DNA of 48,179 bases. Origin: Clostridiales bacterium (lineage in GTDB: Bacteria > Bacillota > Clostridia > Monoglobales > Monoglobaceae). The DNA lies in NCBI GenBank assembly GCA_019419865.1, contig JAHZIG010000022.1, positions 1-48,179 of the forward strand, in the 5' to 3' direction. The notes below the pieces were generated by a model. It was not told the DNA's origin. It did not search any database and worked only from the letters and a program-made list of their open reading frames with translations. Both the position numbers and the translations under genes were made by a program. This document shows positions 24,701 to 34,899 of the stretch, piece after piece; within the stretch, counting starts at the first letter, position 1; the number at the start of each line of letters is the position of its first letter.

Positions 24701-24779
24701 AGGCCGCGACGCTGAAAGCGCTCGTGAGCATCATTACCGCCAAAACAGCGGCTAAGCTTTTTCTAATATACTTTAACAT
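21726..24779 (-). CDS. SLH-domain surface protein, 1017 residues
   Basis: Secreted protein with a signal peptide (about 1-29, ending AAFADE), an acidic Thr/Ala/Glu-rich linker (30-80) and three N-terminal SLH repeats (about 88-270, with GDDDGNFYPDREVTRAEA and GDGDGYFRPEDPVTYDEY). SLH domains bind pyruvylated secondary wall polymers. The remaining 730 residues are beta-rich, Ser/Asp/Tyr-rich and poor in Lys/Cys, and match no catalytic family I can name. Architecture and size suit an S-layer subunit or major surface protein. It is the second gene of an operon, 18 bases behind the giant lyase-like protein. The ATG has a GAGGGGG site. Abundance is only inferred. Confidence 0.85.
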   Translation of the reverse strand: MLKYIRKSLAAVLAVMMLTSAFSVAAFADEDTEAAIEAQTQTDAANTEEDTTEAADATAAPAEEDTDNELDVVTEDTVDDAVTEEKRVSLPDVVGTQYENAVDLLVGLGIVTGDDDGNFYPDREVTRAEATAMILRLIGMPSADTANGENQIYLDVPVGQWYTSYINTATKVGFIAGDGDGYFRPEDPVTYDEYIKMVIAGIGYDEIAEANGGYPSGYYRLANEIGVLDNEPFVSGANITRGATAMYAYNALFTRVLTTVYGQNGALEYYMDDNNAYLIESIFDVYEVRGTVISNSFTSINETGAENDEGRITIQTEDGGLYIYGTGYTNASDYLGFAVVAYVKDSSGVSDIVSIGLEADMNNMVELSGSDITTIETSDASVTVRYDSDNSGNERTLRVPTSAAVIYNGRYDNTLETKSADYYNYILAPERGTVAYLDNNGDSRIDLVYVATYVNYIADRVNADDDRIVLQTAAGSTTTLELKPDATEYRFNIIKDGAQIELSEIEEDDVVSVSESLGSDDKHYVLYVSDFRVEGEIATVVQGTYSAASEDEYMQYGTAVGNTPTEVTVDGTVYLIDNGVSTPDPGDVITLYINAFGKVAYTDEIQSGSDKYMFLTDITTEGVFQGEVKIRVVTEDGALAAYTLNDKVNVYYRGEDSQWTATQLKESIDSWNNSGVYSEQVRYKLIQATVNSEGLISSISFPLITNNSAGEYNNEDEFSLDYSSVSSLTDLDTSNGPTIYFSNGTPARIGSMYALADDCKFFSVAVESGTGVVDPERVRVISSYSSVNTSNDIICDIYDADRNMTADAVVYFYSVGGTAPERVEDTDSLFLFDHYAQEINDEGYKEYKLYGYKDGEYVAISMEDEITPNLETGISSTTDTPQSLALSLEQGDVLQFKLNSDDRMDKYRLVYTIEDGITYSVAVSSGSNYSSVNLELNEFRVESIGSNVIVFDDVRNNAYRTLAINDSIPVYLVNLDRNGEADTIELGDITDIEEDEVVFTRFYRDAISEIIVYRENY

Positions 24780-24797
24780 CTCTTGTTCCCCCTCTGC

Positions 24798-27700
24798 TTA
24801 TTTCAAGCCTTCGTTAACGACGTAAATGATCTTTGCAGCCTCGGATCTGACGGCGTTATTATTCGGTTTAAACGTTCCGTCTTCATAGCCGTTTATTATA
24901 CCGTATTGCTGCGCTCTGGTCACGGCGTCTTTCGCGTAATCCGCGATCTCGGCCTCGTCGCTGAACGAGATCATCTCGCCGACTGTGAATTCTATGCCTT
25001 TGGCCGTAACCACTCTATCGATTATTACCGCCATATCCTGCCTTGAAATCAGGTCGTCCGGTCTGAAATCGCCTTCAGGATAACCTGTTATATATCCGGC
25101 CGCGGAGCCTATGCTTACCGCTTCGTAATACCAATCGTCCGTCGCAACGTCGCTGAACGACGCGGACGACTCGGGCATAGCGTCGCCGGTCATATTGACT
25201 ATCATCTGTACGAATTCGGCTCTCGTCACGTTGTTCTCGGGATAGAAGTTACCGTCGCCAGCACCCTGTACCAGGCCTTCCGCCGCAAGGCTCTCGATAA
25301 ATTCATAACCCCAGTACGACTCCGGTACGTCTGCGAATCTCTGACCGCCGGTCTCGGTTCCGGGCGTAGGAGTCGCCGTAGGCGTTCCGGTTCCGCCGAT
25401 TCCGCCGGTTCCGCCGCCCATAAGGCCGCCGCCTCCGGTGATGGTTCCGCCGCCGGTACTTCCGCCGCCGGTCGAGCCGCCGCCTCCGCTCGGGATGTCG
25501 GTACTCGTCTCGCCGCTCGTTCCGCTGACGGCTACGGTCATGGTGTTAGTCAAACCGCTGTCGCTCGTAGCTCTTACGATGACTTCGCCGGTCCGCGCCG
25601 TACTCGAAACCGTCAGAACGCCGGTGTTTACGTTAAACGACGTTCCCGCCGCGAGTTTGGATACCGTCCACTTGAGACCGTCGTCCATCTCGTCGCCGAA
25701 TCTGTCGTATACCTTAGCGGTATAGTTATAAGTTCTGTCGTTGTCCGCCGCCGTTACGCTGCTCTCGCCCGAAATCTCAAGGCTCGACGCGATCTGATCG
25801 GTCGTAAGGCTGAGCGGGGTCTCCGTCGAAAATCTGTCGCCCTCCGCGGTCGTTACGACTACTTCTATACCGACCTCGGGTTCGTCGTCCAGATTTATTC
25901 CTCCGGGTACTCGAATGTACCACTGGTTATTCTGATTTACAACGCTTATGCTTGTGAGCTCGCCCTCGGCTACCATGACGTTCGCTTCTATTGTCGCGCC
26001 CGTCGTATCGACGATTCCGCCGTTTTGATCGACGAGATCGATATCGATCGGTATCATGTTATCCTCGTCGGGTCTTATCTGTATAGTTCCGTTGATATTT
26101 ATCTGAACCGACGTGGGCTGGAGCTTATTCGCGTATACGCCGAGCGTGCCTACAAGGTAGCTATTGCTCCTTGACGTCGCGCTTACCGAGAACGAAAGTC
26201 CTCCGGTCTGCTCGCTTCCGAGTATCTGATTAACAGCGTCGGCCGTCATTGTGAACGCTCCGTTTCTGTCGATCGAAACGCCCGATATGGACGAGTTGAC
26301 CGAGAAGTTTATGTCGCTTACGTTAGTCATTACCTGACCGAACTGATCGTATACCGTGTAGCTGTACTGCGTCGAGAAGCTCTCTCCGTACGTGAGACCG
26401 AGTCTCGTCGGTCCGTTCACTTCTACGGTCGTAGCCGTCGGAGCTACCGAGCCGCCTACCTGTACTCTGTACGAATTCGTCACTCCGTTGCTTGTCGCGT
26501 TGATCGTCAGCGTCGAAGCGCCAAGTTCGGACGTTACGCTGAGTATACCCGTATCAGGATCTATAGACGCGCCTCTCGGATTACCCTCGAGCGACCAGGT
26601 TATCTTAGGATAGCCTACCAGCTCCGGATGTTTGGAGTTGAATACTACGTCGTCGTCCACATAGTCGGGTCTGGAACCGCTCGCTATGTAATTCTCGTAA
26701 TAATCGCCGCCGGGAACCTCGTAGTTCGCGAGTTCTAAGTCGTACGCCGGATTGGTCATACCGTTGTTCTCGCTGTTGTGGATACCGGTCATCGTGTTAT
26801 TGTACTGGTCGAGCAACTGAGCCTGATAATTATACGTCAGCGTTCCAGTCGTCGCGGGTTTCCTTATAGAGGAGTCGCCCGATATCTGTATGCTGTTAGG
26901 TCTTGAGAGTTCGTCCTGAGTGAGTACTAACATGGTCTCTCTCGGAACGTTCCCGTCGAATACCTCGTAGGTCTCTTCATTATATAACGTACCCATGCCG
27001 AGGTTGACGGTCTTAGCCCTGGTGCCCTGGTTGATAACTATTACCGAAGACGCGCCGTTAGCCGCGGTGAGCTTATATGCGAGGATATCCTCGTCGCCGA
27101 CGTCTATCTTCTCGGTCGTTATACCGTTCTCGCCCTTCTGGACCGGAGTTACTACGTTGAGCTGGCTCTGGCCTCTCTCAGCCGAGATGCTTCTGAGCAC
27201 CTCCTGATACGGATAATCCATATCCGGGAGCTGCGGAACAACGTTTGCCGCTCTCATCCTGTCGTATACAATAGAGGTATCCTCGGGGTAGAGGAAGTTG
27301 GTCTCTACGTTATAGTTATAGTATCCGATAGACGTAGCCTTTCTGTTAGCCTGGTCTACCTGGGTCTCGTACGCGGCTACAGGCAGGTTGAACTGGGTGT
27401 AGGAGCTGTTGTCCTTTACCTGATCCCAGATTACTATCGAATCCATGCCGTTCTTGAGCATCGCGAAGTGCCTGTAGTGCTCTCCGCCGCCGCCCGCGCC
27501 TTGAACTTCTATTTTCGTTACCGTCTTATCGACCGAGTCGTTGAATGACGAATAAATCAGATCGCTGACGCCGCTTGCGCTCGCTACGTCCACTGTTTGA
27601 ATATGATTAGACATATTATTAGCGTTATTGTCAAGGTTGATCTCCCTGATCGGTTCGCTTGCGCTCGTGCTGTAGAACGTGAAGCAAGCGTGATTTGACG

Positions 27701-30700
27701 ATGACAAATAGATGCCTTTCGACGACGTATCCCAGTAATTCTCGACCGAGGTATCTACTACAAGGAAGGCTCCGTTTTTAAACAAGGTAAAGCTTCCCTG
27801 ATCCTCGTGGCCGTGAGCCATATCGCGTGTAGCTGAAATACCTACCGCAAGCGTCTCGTTATTTCTACCCGGGTTATTTCTATACATAATCGGGCTGTAT
27901 TCATGATAATAATCCGTCGAAGTCAATGTAAACGGAATATTATTTCTGTTCGACGTATCAAGAGGCAGGAAGAATACCGTAAGCGGAACGCCTTCGGTGT
28001 CGCATCTGACCGGCGAACCGGCTCTCTCCCAAGTTGAAAGCATCATCGCCGCAAGAGTCGGATTGACCTCCTCGACCTCGGGCGCGTACTGCGCGAGCAT
28101 CGCCATTCCCTGCGCTCCCTCGGTGATATTCGTATCGCCGTGCGTCGGCGAGGAAACGTTTCCGTTCGTGTAGGTATACGGCGCCGTCTGCGTCTGAACG
28201 CCGAACTCGAATATAAGCGGTAACTTGGTGTTTATAAACCAATTATCATTCATACAATTCGAGTAGAACTTGGACGACGACGCAACTCTCGAATACGCCG
28301 CCCACATGTATCTGAGCGACTCGGAGTAAGCTCCCGAGTTGGATATGTTATTCTCAAGGTTTACCTTCTGCTGCCATTCAGCGCCGTCGATTATCTCGTT
28401 GGCGTGGAATATCTTGCTCCGCATCATACCCGGATTATCCGGATCCTCTTCTCTAAACGCGAGCGCAGTGCAGGCCGAGCCTAAGAACATATCTGTGTAC
28501 CAGTTACTGTTCATAACCTGTTCGTCTTTATAAACCGAATTGTCTCTTCTTGATACGCAGTAGTCGACCAAACGTTCCACCATTACCTCGAACTGTTCCA
28601 TCTCGTAATCGGTAAAGACGTCCGCGTCCTCGATGACCGAGTACATTGACAGCATTACGGATAGTTGTCGTCCAAGCTGAACCTCGCCGCGGGCGTTACA
28701 CTCCATGTTGGTCTGCTCGTTCACCTCTACCGATTCAAGGAAGTCCGACGCAAAGGTAAGCAAACCGTATTTAACCTTTTGCGCAGAAACCGTATCTCCA
28801 GTTATCATGTAATAGAACGCGTCGCCCCACGACGGTCTCTGATTAGCGCTGTAACGGAAGTTGAAATAGTGCTGCGAACCGCCGCTTATTTCGTTACCAT
28901 CTATATCATAGTATCTTATCCTGTATATTACGCCGTTGTCCGCCGTTATCGGGTTGCCGTTGAACCCGTTGAGGTAGCCTTCCTGCTTGACCATAGAGTT
29001 TACGGTCAGGGACGCGCTGCCGGTCAGCGGTACCGCGTTGCCGTTTGAATCCTTGTTGATCGCGAACATGTAGTTCTTGATATTGCTGTTTGAATCGTCG
29101 CCTCTGGTCGGGTCGGTATACCTGAGTATAACGTTATCGTCCGAGGTCTGGTTGGTTATCTTGACCGAGTAGTTTCCGGCGTTCTTGTAACCCGTCCGCT
29201 GCTCTCTGCCGACCAGATTCGAGTTTAAGTGTACGGTGTTGCCCTCGCTGTCTATAGTCTCCCAACCTACCGGCGTCTCGTAGTCGTCGCCCGGCTTGGT
29301 CTCCCACAGTTCGAAACCTAAGTTATCTGAACCGTACTCGGTACGCTCGTTATCGAAAGTGAGTATCTGCTCGGAGTTAGCGTTAAGCAGCGACGCCGTA
29401 TCTACCCATACATGACCGATCCAGTTAGGCGTAGCCTCGTCCTGCCCGTATTTAGCGGTCTCCTCAGCGACTCGCGCCTGAGCGTCCGCTTCGTTTATAT
29501 CGCTCGGCAGTTCGATCTCGTACGATACGTACGCGACTCCGGCTCCCGGCTTGGAATTGACCGCGCGTCGTCCGGTCGAGAACGTCTCGAAACCGTTACC
29601 GGCTCCCGACGCGTTCATAAACTCGACAAGATCGTCGTACCACTTCTGATCTCTGCCGTAGGTATAATCGTATGTCGTACCGTTGGCCGTAGTGATCTTC
29701 TCGTTCATAAAGAGCGCGTAGCCCCACTGATACATATCCAAACTCTTAGCGTCGTTGTTAGCTATCTGACTCTCATAGTAGCTTCTGAGTTCTGGTATTT
29801 GCTCGACCTTCTGCTGCATCTCCAGTTTCTCCTCCGGAGTGAAGTAGAGGGTGGAATCCGGGTCGATCAAATTTCTCTTATACTGGTTGTTGCTTGCGTC
29901 GCGCATAGCGTCGAGCAAAGCTACGAGCGTGAGACCTACTTCGTTCTGATCGCCTACTTCGATCGCCGCGTCGGCCGCGGCCTTAGCCGCCATCACCGCG
30001 TCGTAGTCCTCCGGTCTGTAGTTGCCCGCGTCCGTACCCACGTTGCCCGTAGGATCGCTACCGTCCGCGCTTCCAAACTTCTTTATGAACTTATCGTAGA
30101 GAGATACGATAAAGTCGTACTTCTCGCGCAGGCTCTCGTATGTGGTCTCGTTCGTCGTGACCTGGAGATACGGATAGTACTCGTGACCCGCGCGCCTGGA
30201 ATACATATCCGATCCGTTCGTATTGTGGTTAACTCTTGCGGAAGCCATATAGTCCGACGTGTCATGACCTATCATAAACGTCATGTTCGTATTTGAACCG
30301 TCATGCTCCTTGATCGCGTCTTTGGCATAACCGTATGCGTCGTACACAAACTGCGTAGGTTTCGCAGGGTAAGCGACGTTACCGGACGGCAGAAGATCCC
30401 AAATTATCTCCTGCGTTCCGTCCAGAGCCAGGATCTGATCTCTATCCGTGCTTACCAGCGCCGCGGTATCGGGATTGCTCGATACAGAATCATAGTCCGT
30501 GTTAGACTCCGACCAATCGGGGAGCACGTCGTCCGCCAGGTAGTATGTGATTATGTCGGTAGCTCCCGAATGGTATTTTTGGAAGCCAAGCTTAATATTT
30601 GTGATAACTTTGTCGCCGTCCCGAGCTTCAAGTAACTCCTTATACTCTTCGCCTAAATCGTATTTCAGAAGAACGGCCGCGCGTCCTCCTCCTACGGTTA

Positions 30701-33700
30701 ACGTAGCTCCGCTTGTCGCCGCGGACGCGCTCCTGCCGCTTTGCAGATACGTCTCGTCAGTCGTCTTCATTTTATCCACGTTATACGCGTCGGCCAGGAT
30801 ATGATACGAGGTGTACCAATCTATCGTCGCGTAGAGACCGGCGCTCATGCCGTTTACAACGTCTTCCGTCTCGTACATGTTAAAGTGCTTAATCTCTCTG
30901 CTTATATCGATATCCTGCGTCGCGTGCATATATCTGCCTCTTATAAAACCTACTTCGTGGTTATATTCGAGAGAAGCCTTCGCTTCGTCGATAGCGTGCT
31001 GCAAAGTCTCTTTGTCAGAGTTATAGTGGAAGTACGGCTCCCAAAGCAGGGTCGTCTCCGCTCTGTAGACCAGAGCGTTGAGCAATCTTCTGTATTCGCT
31101 GAAACGAACCTTATAATTTTGCAGAGTCTGTGCAAGCGGATCTTGAGTCCTCGTCTCCTCGTCGATATCGTCCGACAGCTTAGCGGTCAGGATCATGTCC
31201 TCGCCGCCGTATATGAGGTCGGTGCACATATTGTACATCTGAGCGTAGGACGCGTCTTGATTAGCGTACAAGACCTTAGCTTCATCGACCGTAGCCTTAA
31301 ACTTATCCCACGCGCTCTTTGGGATCTGACCCCAAAGCGCGGCCGCCGCCGTATCCTCGCTCGAGTCGTCGTAGTATGCGAGCGTGTTCGCGTCCGGAAC
31401 GTTCTGTACCGACGGTTCCGTGACTTCGCCTTTTACGACTATGTTCTCGTCCTTGATATAGTAGTTTGTATAATAGTTCTCTACGACGTTTCCGTCAACG
31501 TTGCTCTCGACCTTAACGCCGAGCGCCTCCTCAGCCTTCTCGATTATCTTGCCGAGGTCGTCGCGGATGTTGTCGGTCATCTCGCTCGAGATCTTGGGAA
31601 CGTATATCGTCAGCGGGACTTCCATTGTGGTTCCGCCGTATGTCAGCGTAACGGTGACCGTTACCTGCGCGGTGCTCTCCTCCGCCGTCGGGCGGGTGAT
31701 CTGTGTCTCGCCTGTAACGTTGCCGACGCTGAGGTGAGTCTCGTCGCTCGATACGAAGTTGCCTATCGTTACCGTCTGTCCGCCGGCGTCTATCTCGTTG
31801 ATAAACGTGAAGTCGGTAGTCTGAGACTTCTGGTCGTACATCTCGCGGAGATTCTCGGCTGCGACGCTGAGTATCTCGTCGGCCTCTGCCGGTTCTCTTT
31901 CTACCTTAATATTATATCTCTTTATAACTCTCTCGTTGTTATCGTTTCTGATCCTTGCGGTGAGGGTGACGAGCGCGTCGCCTTCAAGATATGAGTTCGG
32001 CGTGATCGCCGCTCTGCCGTCTTCGCCCATCTCGCTTATATTAATGACTTCGTCGTCGCTCGACGACCACTCTATCTCGATATTATCGCCTATGTAGATA
32101 GGCAGAGCGATATAGCCGTCGCCTCTGTCTTCCTGGGTGGACAAAAGTATCCTGTTGTTCAAACCGCTCGGGTTCTCGGCAGAGTAAGCGTTTTGGTTAA
32201 GACCCGCCATCGTCTCGTCTATTTCCATAGAAGTAGCTATGAGTTCCTTATACGTCTCGTCCTCGCCGCTCTTTACGGTGGATACCGTAAGCGTAGGAAT
32301 GTACTCGTCGCTCATCGCCGTCTCTTTAGCGTATATATTGGACGCGTTTGCGCCGTCCGAATCCGCCGCTTCGTATATAACGACCGTCACGCTCGTATGG
32401 CCTTCGGCCTGAGCCTTCTGAAGACCCTGGGTTATATCGCCGGATATGGAGCCGGTGCGGATCTCGCCGGTGGCCAGTACGGGATACTGGATTATCGGCT
32501 TATCGAGCGCAGCCGTAAGCGAGTTCCAGGTCATCTCCGGGTTTGATCCGGTATCGTTCCATGTATATATGAGGTTGTTCGGATCTTCGTCGTCCAGAAC
32601 CGCGTACGCGACCGTTCTCACGCCGCCGCTGTACATATACGCGTTGACCTGAGCCGAACTTACCGTGCCCGCCAGCTGAGACAGGTCGAATCTCATTACC
32701 GCGATACCGCGCGCGCCGTCTATGCTGGTCACGTCGCCGTCGGCGTTGAATACCGAGTTCATACCCGCGACCATGCTGTTTTTATCGTTGTTCTCGCCCG
32801 CGACGGAGCTTCTTATATATGTATCCGCCTCGACCGGGATGGTATACGTCGTCCTCATCGCGTAAACGTAGATAAACACCGGTCTCGACATAACGTTGCC
32901 GTTTTGGTCTCTGAGCGTAGCGGTCACCGTTACCTCGGCGTCCTCGTCGGCCTCGGGTCTTACGACCGTCGCGTGAGCGTAGTCGCCCTCGGCGTTGTTG
33001 TCGATCGAGATAGCCTCGTCGTTCGAGGTGTAGGTAGCGGTTATTGTCGAACCGTTGATGTTATAGCTCTTAGGCAATTCGAAATCCTGATAAACTTCCG
33101 TATAACCGAATCTCGACTCGAACTCTCTCGCCGCGAGTTCAAGGAACTCGTTCTCGGTAGCTTCAAGAGTCGTTACCTTAGTATTATACGTCCTCGTAAG
33201 AGTGGTCCCGCCGACCGTGATCGCAGCCGTAAGCTCGCCGTAAGACGCTCCGTCTATGTAGCTCGGCTGGGTTACCGTACCGTCGTTTGCGAGGCTTTCG
33301 TTCGTAGACGTCCACGTAATAGTCGCGCCGTCGTAAGTCGGAAGCGTTACGCTCGACTTGAGCGAGATACGATTGGAGAGGTATACTCCGTCTATATCGT
33401 TTCCGTCCGCGTCCTTGGCCGGAGCCGCTACGTTAGGATCCTGGGATATTGCGTACATACCGTCGTCTACCGCCTTAGCCGCCGCGATCGCGGTATCGAG
33501 ATCGGGGTTGGCGTCGTCGTATGTAACGACCAGCTGAGGAACAAGGGTATCGTCGCCGTTGGTTATCGAGTAGATCTCGCTGGCGTTGGTTCTTGAATCC
33601 TGCAGCGCGTATGCGAACAGCGTGAGCTTATTGTTGCCCATAGCCTGCATAGCCTGGACCGCTCTCGTGACGTCGAACGAGTTGGCCTGGTTCCTGTTGA

Positions 33701-34382
33701 GCGGGCCTATGTCCGCGTTCCAGTAGTTGGCGATGCGCTTCTGCGCGTCCTGCATAAAGGTAGACCAGCTGAGGTTGTCCTCGTGGCCGTTACCCATGCC
33801 CTCCTGCCAGTTGTACAAGACCGTCTCGCCGTCGTCGGTATCGTCGACGTAGCTTATGATCAGGTTGTCGCGAGCGTTGTTGCGCTCGTTAAGTATAAGC
33901 TCGGCGCTCGTCACCGTTCTGCCCGCCGCGTTCAGCTCGCTTATATCAAAGGTATAAAAGCTAACGCCTCTGTTGTTGCTAAGATCGTACGCGTCGCCGT
34001 CTTCGGTGTTCGAGGTGACTTCGTACCAGGTAGTGTTAGAACCGTTTCTGCTGTTGTCGGCGCTCTCGTTCGTCGAGCTGCCCTGGCTGCGGATGTATGT
34101 GTCCGCTACCGGTATGATCGTCTCGGAACCTGTTTCGGAAAGTTCGGCGGACTCTTCGCCCGAACCGGTCTCTTGATCGCCGAACCATTCTTCCTCGGTT
34201 ATGCCGAGCATCTCCGCCTCGTGGGGCAGTTCGCTCTCTTCGGTCTGAACGCTCTGAGTCGCAGCTTCGCTTTCCGCGCTCTGTTCTTCATCCGCGAAAA
34301 CGCCCATGCTTATGCAGGACGTCAGCATTGCGAATGCAAGCAAAAAAGCGAAAACTCTGCGTATGCATCTGTTTCCGTTCAT
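24798..34382 (-). CDS. giant SLH-anchored multidomain protein with heparinase II/III-like module
   Basis: A 3194-residue secreted protein. Order by approximate residue: signal peptide 1-31; acidic linker; DNRLRE/CBM96-like module 84-281; bacterial Ig-like modules; second DNRLRE-like module 514-701; more Ig-like modules to about 960; third DNRLRE-like module 1211-1411; helical region; possible sugar-binding region 1650-1830; toroid 1846-2080 and heparinase II/III-type beta domain with DMAHGHEDQGSFTLFKNGAF near 2185; Ig-like modules 2511-2960; Gly-rich and Pro/Thr linker 2961-3014; three C-terminal SLH repeats 3021-3194. It probably binds and cleaves uronate-containing polysaccharide while fixed to the wall. 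AGGAGG ribosome site. The substrate is unknown. The reading frame is intact throughout. Confidence 0.85.
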   Translation of the reverse strand: MNGNRCIRRVFAFLLAFAMLTSCISMGVFADEEQSAESEAATQSVQTEESELPHEAEMLGITEEEWFGDQETGSGEESAELSETGSETIIPVADTYIRSQGSSTNESADNSRNGSNTTWYEVTSNTEDGDAYDLSNNRGVSFYTFDISELNAAGRTVTSAELILNERNNARDNLIISYVDDTDDGETVLYNWQEGMGNGHEDNLSWSTFMQDAQKRIANYWNADIGPLNRNQANSFDVTRAVQAMQAMGNNKLTLFAYALQDSRTNASEIYSITNGDDTLVPQLVVTYDDANPDLDTAIAAAKAVDDGMYAISQDPNVAAPAKDADGNDIDGVYLSNRISLKSSVTLPTYDGATITWTSTNESLANDGTVTQPSYIDGASYGELTAAITVGGTTLTRTYNTKVTTLEATENEFLELAAREFESRFGYTEVYQDFELPKSYNINGSTITATYTSNDEAISIDNNAEGDYAHATVVRPEADEDAEVTVTATLRDQNGNVMSRPVFIYVYAMRTTYTIPVEADTYIRSSVAGENNDKNSMVAGMNSVFNADGDVTSIDGARGIAVMRFDLSQLAGTVSSAQVNAYMYSGGVRTVAYAVLDDEDPNNLIYTWNDTGSNPEMTWNSLTAALDKPIIQYPVLATGEIRTGSISGDITQGLQKAQAEGHTSVTVVIYEAADSDGANASNIYAKETAMSDEYIPTLTVSTVKSGEDETYKELIATSMEIDETMAGLNQNAYSAENPSGLNNRILLSTQEDRGDGYIALPIYIGDNIEIEWSSSDDEVINISEMGEDGRAAITPNSYLEGDALVTLTARIRNDNNERVIKRYNIKVEREPAEADEILSVAAENLREMYDQKSQTTDFTFINEIDAGGQTVTIGNFVSSDETHLSVGNVTGETQITRPTAEESTAQVTVTVTLTYGGTTMEVPLTIYVPKISSEMTDNIRDDLGKIIEKAEEALGVKVESNVDGNVVENYYTNYYIKDENIVVKGEVTEPSVQNVPDANTLAYYDDSSEDTAAAALWGQIPKSAWDKFKATVDEAKVLYANQDASYAQMYNMCTDLIYGGEDMILTAKLSDDIDEETRTQDPLAQTLQNYKVRFSEYRRLLNALVYRAETTLLWEPYFHYNSDKETLQHAIDEAKASLEYNHEVGFIRGRYMHATQDIDISREIKHFNMYETEDVVNGMSAGLYATIDWYTSYHILADAYNVDKMKTTDETYLQSGRSASAATSGATLTVGGGRAAVLLKYDLGEEYKELLEARDGDKVITNIKLGFQKYHSGATDIITYYLADDVLPDWSESNTDYDSVSSNPDTAALVSTDRDQILALDGTQEIIWDLLPSGNVAYPAKPTQFVYDAYGYAKDAIKEHDGSNTNMTFMIGHDTSDYMASARVNHNTNGSDMYSRRAGHEYYPYLQVTTNETTYESLREKYDFIVSLYDKFIKKFGSADGSDPTGNVGTDAGNYRPEDYDAVMAAKAAADAAIEVGDQNEVGLTLVALLDAMRDASNNQYKRNLIDPDSTLYFTPEEKLEMQQKVEQIPELRSYYESQIANNDAKSLDMYQWGYALFMNEKITTANGTTYDYTYGRDQKWYDDLVEFMNASGAGNGFETFSTGRRAVNSKPGAGVAYVSYEIELPSDINEADAQARVAEETAKYGQDEATPNWIGHVWVDTASLLNANSEQILTFDNERTEYGSDNLGFELWETKPGDDYETPVGWETIDSEGNTVHLNSNLVGREQRTGYKNAGNYSVKITNQTSDDNVILRYTDPTRGDDSNSNIKNYMFAINKDSNGNAVPLTGSASLTVNSMVKQEGYLNGFNGNPITADNGVIYRIRYYDIDGNEISGGSQHYFNFRYSANQRPSWGDAFYYMITGDTVSAQKVKYGLLTFASDFLESVEVNEQTNMECNARGEVQLGRQLSVMLSMYSVIEDADVFTDYEMEQFEVMVERLVDYCVSRRDNSVYKDEQVMNSNWYTDMFLGSACTALAFREEDPDNPGMMRSKIFHANEIIDGAEWQQKVNLENNISNSGAYSESLRYMWAAYSRVASSSKFYSNCMNDNWFINTKLPLIFEFGVQTQTAPYTYTNGNVSSPTHGDTNITEGAQGMAMLAQYAPEVEEVNPTLAAMMLSTWERAGSPVRCDTEGVPLTVFFLPLDTSNRNNIPFTLTSTDYYHEYSPIMYRNNPGRNNETLAVGISATRDMAHGHEDQGSFTLFKNGAFLVVDTSVENYWDTSSKGIYLSSSNHACFTFYSTSASEPIREINLDNNANNMSNHIQTVDVASASGVSDLIYSSFNDSVDKTVTKIEVQGAGGGGEHYRHFAMLKNGMDSIVIWDQVKDNSSYTQFNLPVAAYETQVDQANRKATSIGYYNYNVETNFLYPEDTSIVYDRMRAANVVPQLPDMDYPYQEVLRSISAERGQSQLNVVTPVQKGENGITTEKIDVGDEDILAYKLTAANGASSVIVINQGTRAKTVNLGMGTLYNEETYEVFDGNVPRETMLVLTQDELSRPNSIQISGDSSIRKPATTGTLTYNYQAQLLDQYNNTMTGIHNSENNGMTNPAYDLELANYEVPGGDYYENYIASGSRPDYVDDDVVFNSKHPELVGYPKITWSLEGNPRGASIDPDTGILSVTSELGASTLTINATSNGVTNSYRVQVGGSVAPTATTVEVNGPTRLGLTYGESFSTQYSYTVYDQFGQVMTNVSDINFSVNSSISGVSIDRNGAFTMTADAVNQILGSEQTGGLSFSVSATSRSNSYLVGTLGVYANKLQPTSVQININGTIQIRPDEDNMIPIDIDLVDQNGGIVDTTGATIEANVMVAEGELTSISVVNQNNQWYIRVPGGINLDDEPEVGIEVVVTTAEGDRFSTETPLSLTTDQIASSLEISGESSVTAADNDRTYNYTAKVYDRFGDEMDDGLKWTVSKLAAGTSFNVNTGVLTVSSTARTGEVIVRATSDSGLTNTMTVAVSGTSGETSTDIPSGGGGSTGGGSTGGGTITGGGGLMGGGTGGIGGTGTPTATPTPGTETGGQRFADVPESYWGYEFIESLAAEGLVQGAGDGNFYPENNVTRAEFVQMIVNMTGDAMPESSASFSDVATDDWYYEAVSIGSAAGYITGYPEGDFRPDDLISRQDMAVIIDRVVTAKGIEFTVGEMISFSDEAEIADYAKDAVTRAQQYGIINGYEDGTFKPNNNAVRSEAAKIIYVVNEGLK

Positions 34383-34899
34383 TTGATTTCCTCCTTTAAA
34401 GTTATGTGTGTATAGATTTAATTTTTTAACGTTTTCATATTCCGCAAAATTCTTGACGGAACGTCTATATCAATACGACCTCTTCGTTTAATTAAACTTA
34501 TCCGCTCGCCGCCGAATATGATCCGCGTATTAAGTCTCCGCTTAGCCGCGATACTCTTATTTTTATTCGATCTTTTTTTGTTCTCGGCGCGTAATAAGTC
34601 ATATTAATATTATTATAGCCAATTATACAACATCTACATAAAAACAACATTGCACATCTTGCCGTTTGTGTATGTTTTTTGTGGACTTTTATACAAGCAA
34701 TATTTGCATGTTTTTCGCCATGGCTGTCAAAAATTACAATATGTTTTCTGACATAATATAATATTGCTTTAATCTAAAGGCGTCTACTATTAAACTTGCC
34801 CAATTTATAATTCATTCGCAAAAGACAAATATACAAACGTTTATAAACAATTGTACAATGTTGCTGGTTCCAGAAATATCAAATTAACCTTACTCGCAA
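34383..34899 (-). promoter_or_regulatory. AT-rich leader and promoter region of the SLH operon
   Basis: A gene-free 517-base stretch. On the minus strand two TATAAT hexamers lie at 34612-34617 and 34622-34627, leaving a leader over 200 bases long, which is common for S-layer transcripts. No good -35 partner was found at exactly 17 bases. I see no riboswitch consensus. The DNA beyond 34630 is very AT-rich and lacks open frames. Confidence 0.4.

Noticed and set aside
22278..34415. Numerous plus-strand frames up to 417 codons opposite the SLH operon
   Set aside because: All are antisense shadows of the two repetitive SLH proteins, Arg/Val-rich and without start signals.
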